Assembly: GCA_012800565.1 (NCBI GenBank)
Contig: JAAZIZ010000013.1
Span: 1 to 16,750, forward strand
Direction of reading: 5' to 3'
DNA length: 16,750 nt
Origin: Lentisphaerota bacterium
GTDB taxonomy: Bacteria; Verrucomicrobiota; Lentisphaeria; Oligosphaerales; Oligosphaeraceae
The position numbers and the translations under genes are program-made. Below the pieces are notes generated by a model. That model did no database searches. It saw only the letters and a program-made list of their open reading frames with translations, and was not told where the DNA came from. Shown piece after piece: positions 16,001-16,750 of this stretch (position 1 is its first letter; each line of letters opens with the position of its first letter).

Positions 16001-16750
16001 GGGAACCTTCGCTTTCGGCCTGACCAGACTGGAACGGGCCCGGCAGCAGACCGACAAAAGCATGGTGACACGCCTCAAAGGATACAATGGCTACGAGGAT
16101 GCCGGCGGCGGGAATCTCTGGCCGGTATCATTCGTCGACTGGAATCTGTCTTTCCGCGAACTCTCAGCCCAGCGCATTGTGCTGGTCGCCGAGACCATGC
16201 TGCCAGATTCACCTTTCCTGATCCGGCGCATTATGAGCCTGGAGGCGGACTCTCCGGACCTGGTCATCGAATACGAATTCACCAACACCACGCCGAAAGA
16301 GCTGGCTTCCGATGACCCGTCCCATTTCCAGCTTACCTGGCGTGGACGGCTGGTGCCAGCCATCGGCGAAGGCGAGCAGGCCCGGCTCCATGATCAGCTG
16401 GTAATTCCCACTGACAAGGTTCTGCAGGCGACGCTGTTCGATCTGAACAACCCCGTCTTCTACGAAGAGCGGCAGGTGAAGTTGACTGGCCGGGTCATGG
16501 GCGCTTTCGACACCGTCAGCGGCAAAGGGCTGGCGATGATTCTGGACCCCCAGATGACCCACGCCTACATCTGGTTCAACACCGACCCCAAGGCCGGTTA
16601 CGGTCAGCCTACCTACACCGTGGAGATTCGGCGCAGCTTCTATGGCAGGGAGTACAATGACCCGCAAGCGAACGCGCCTTTCACTATCCCCGCCGGAACC
16701 TCGCTGAACTTGAGGCTGATTTTCCGAGTCCTGGAAAACATCACCTCTAT
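13095..16750 (+). CDS. Very large secreted GH123-like protein with C-terminal mutarotase-like domain (partial, runs off the right edge)
   Basis: The reading frame opens at the ATG at 13095 (AGGAG at 13084-13088, six bases upstream) and stays open to the last base of the window, giving at least 1,218 residues with no stop seen. A signal peptide (MLKQSLALLLALAAGLSA) is followed by a jelly-roll carbohydrate-binding-like domain (about 20-200). A GH123 N-terminal-like beta domain begins near residue 237 (IEVAAAANEREPFQLIV). The barrel-like catalytic region contains Asp515-Glu516 in YIYDEPAE, matching the GH123 catalytic pair, and ends with IRESIDDYDYLKIL (from residue 662). An Ig-like stretch and a helical linker (about 800-930) lead to a beta-rich region from about residue 936, with TGGRIISLKNG, resembling the galactose-mutarotase-like fold. 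It is more distant from the two upstream glycosidases than they are from each other. The C-terminus, and so any surface anchor or sorting signal, is not visible. Confidence 0.8.
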   Translation, partial: MLKQSLALLLALAAGLSAQDRQFQNHLRNHSLEDPDIKEFYIRKMARDPQTKEVITHAPEDMIVRRDSSRARQGNYSLALECRLDHSTNEVNFLTLPYLGQGSYRFQAYYYLAEAHPKARVSGRIAFLDAEQKVIRYMFPEFPVRKGEWLEMQQNFFPPVGTARITVTLWFSGKMRAWLDDVSFGLYQDQELPERFRAAQLLQETPGFSFWKEAPYFKVQPRDCPASLQHNNLIEVAAAANEREPFQLIVTPKQEISALSLRFSPLQAPDGESIPASALSYRIVGFINLKQPDNPKMTGLHADPLLPEQQADAKAGENLPFYVIIDVPAGQKPGIYEGTLELLSGQEVQARAGLRLKVWDFALPASPILKTFFYAQPFKAYNDLDRRPRKVVVEDIMGTLHQHRMTGNQALWPHHPKVEIKDGELSVDWSAFDANISDWKERFGLRHFGVPYMGMMGDNHGWFGKNRKSSDRLTFDRTPLFSELGFKYICRYAQLFTEHVKEKFPDTDFYAYIYDEPAERVYDELSRLSNALHQAAPDLKIFIPKHVNDNIGYVYTWCVPFSPGYIKPDLHAREVAAGKEIWYYNWTVSLADHNYLNNRLYSWKIYNHDGIGGLLWNTIFTPDGINPWTDLDKTFSCGNATIFYPPRNEQDSIVPSLRSAQIRESIDDYDYLKILEQRLEARFPGHGRQRVKELLREIFPDGQFEVVNDPHLLYALRQRLAEEIEQAERDPRQLVLCIPPENSHTEVSEVTLQIYGDPGTTVEIAGREALPIPAAGLLEVTHQLSHFGLNRLPIICRNNNKSIEIYRNFTLLPDPNLEKLRELSEKLRAAGRSEQHILAFLEQVKKNTGYSRSDRETAANLLAEGKRQLVAAEIEKTSQGDNPLAAAFLENARWAFQEQLFERSEYYLALNRSVAAAGKMDGWAVSVKPVDFQGHFALQLQNSRLTATIMETGGRIISLKNGEVECLSPGTFAFGLTRLERARQQTDKSMVTRLKGYNGYEDAGGGNLWPVSFVDWNLSFRELSAQRIVLVAETMLPDSPFLIRRIMSLEADSPDLVIEYEFTNTTPKELASDDPSHFQLTWRGRLVPAIGEGEQARLHDQLVIPTDKVLQATLFDLNNPVFYEERQVKLTGRVMGAFDTVSGKGLAMILDPQMTHAYIWFNTDPKAGYGQPTYTVEIRRSFYGREYNDPQANAPFTIPAGTSLNLRLIFRVLENITS

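Overview
The window looks like a chromosomal segment from a moderately GC-rich member of the Planctomycetes-Verrucomicrobia-Chlamydiae (PVC) group, most likely a Lentisphaerae/Victivallales-type bacterium. This is inferred from gene content: a type IV prepilin-like protein ending in the H-X9-DG motif, a run of secreted GH123/DUF4091-like glycosidases, and an antiporter fused to a PTS EIIA domain. No rRNA or marker gene is present to confirm it. All recognisable genes are on the + strand, and most have a clear GGAG-type ribosome binding site. I saw no tRNA, rRNA, CRISPR array, transposase or phage gene.

Layout. (1) 1-149: an AT-rich leader with a plausible sigma70 promoter. (2) 150-1556: an aspartate kinase resembling the ectoine-type aspartokinase (Ask_Ect), with no ectoine genes on the visible side. 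(3) 1634-3655: a GH36 alpha-galactosidase-like enzyme with no obvious signal peptide. (4) 3656-4463: about 800 bp without a convincing gene, perhaps a decayed membrane-protein gene. (5) 4464-6584: a CPA2-type cation/proton antiporter with a C-terminal PTS EIIA(Fru)-type domain, followed by a strong hairpin terminator (6602-6653). (6) 6757 to the right edge: a five-gene apparent operon behind a candidate promoter at 6652-6679. It encodes a pseudopilin with H-X9-DG; a GH123/DUF4091-like enzyme with an N-terminal carbohydrate-binding-like domain; a second, minimal GH123/DUF4091-like enzyme; a CBM9-like secreted protein translationally coupled to it; and a very large third GH123-like protein that runs off the window.

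How the parts may work together. Four of the five proteins in the last operon carry a signal peptide and the first carries a prepilin leader, so all should act outside the cytoplasmic membrane. The three GH123-like proteins keep an adjacent Asp-Glu pair where GH123 beta-N-acetylgalactosaminidases have their catalytic pair. The CBM9-like protein and the extra beta-sandwich domains suggest glycan binding. With the nearby GH36 enzyme, this suggests breakdown of a galactose- or N-acetylhexosamine-containing glycan, but the substrate is an inference. The most interesting idea here is that a pseudopilin heads a glycosidase operon, which suggests that a type II secretion/type IV pilus-like machine or surface fibre is tied to polysaccharide use. 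No SusC/SusD pair, sugar transporter, sulfatase or transcription regulator is visible in the window.
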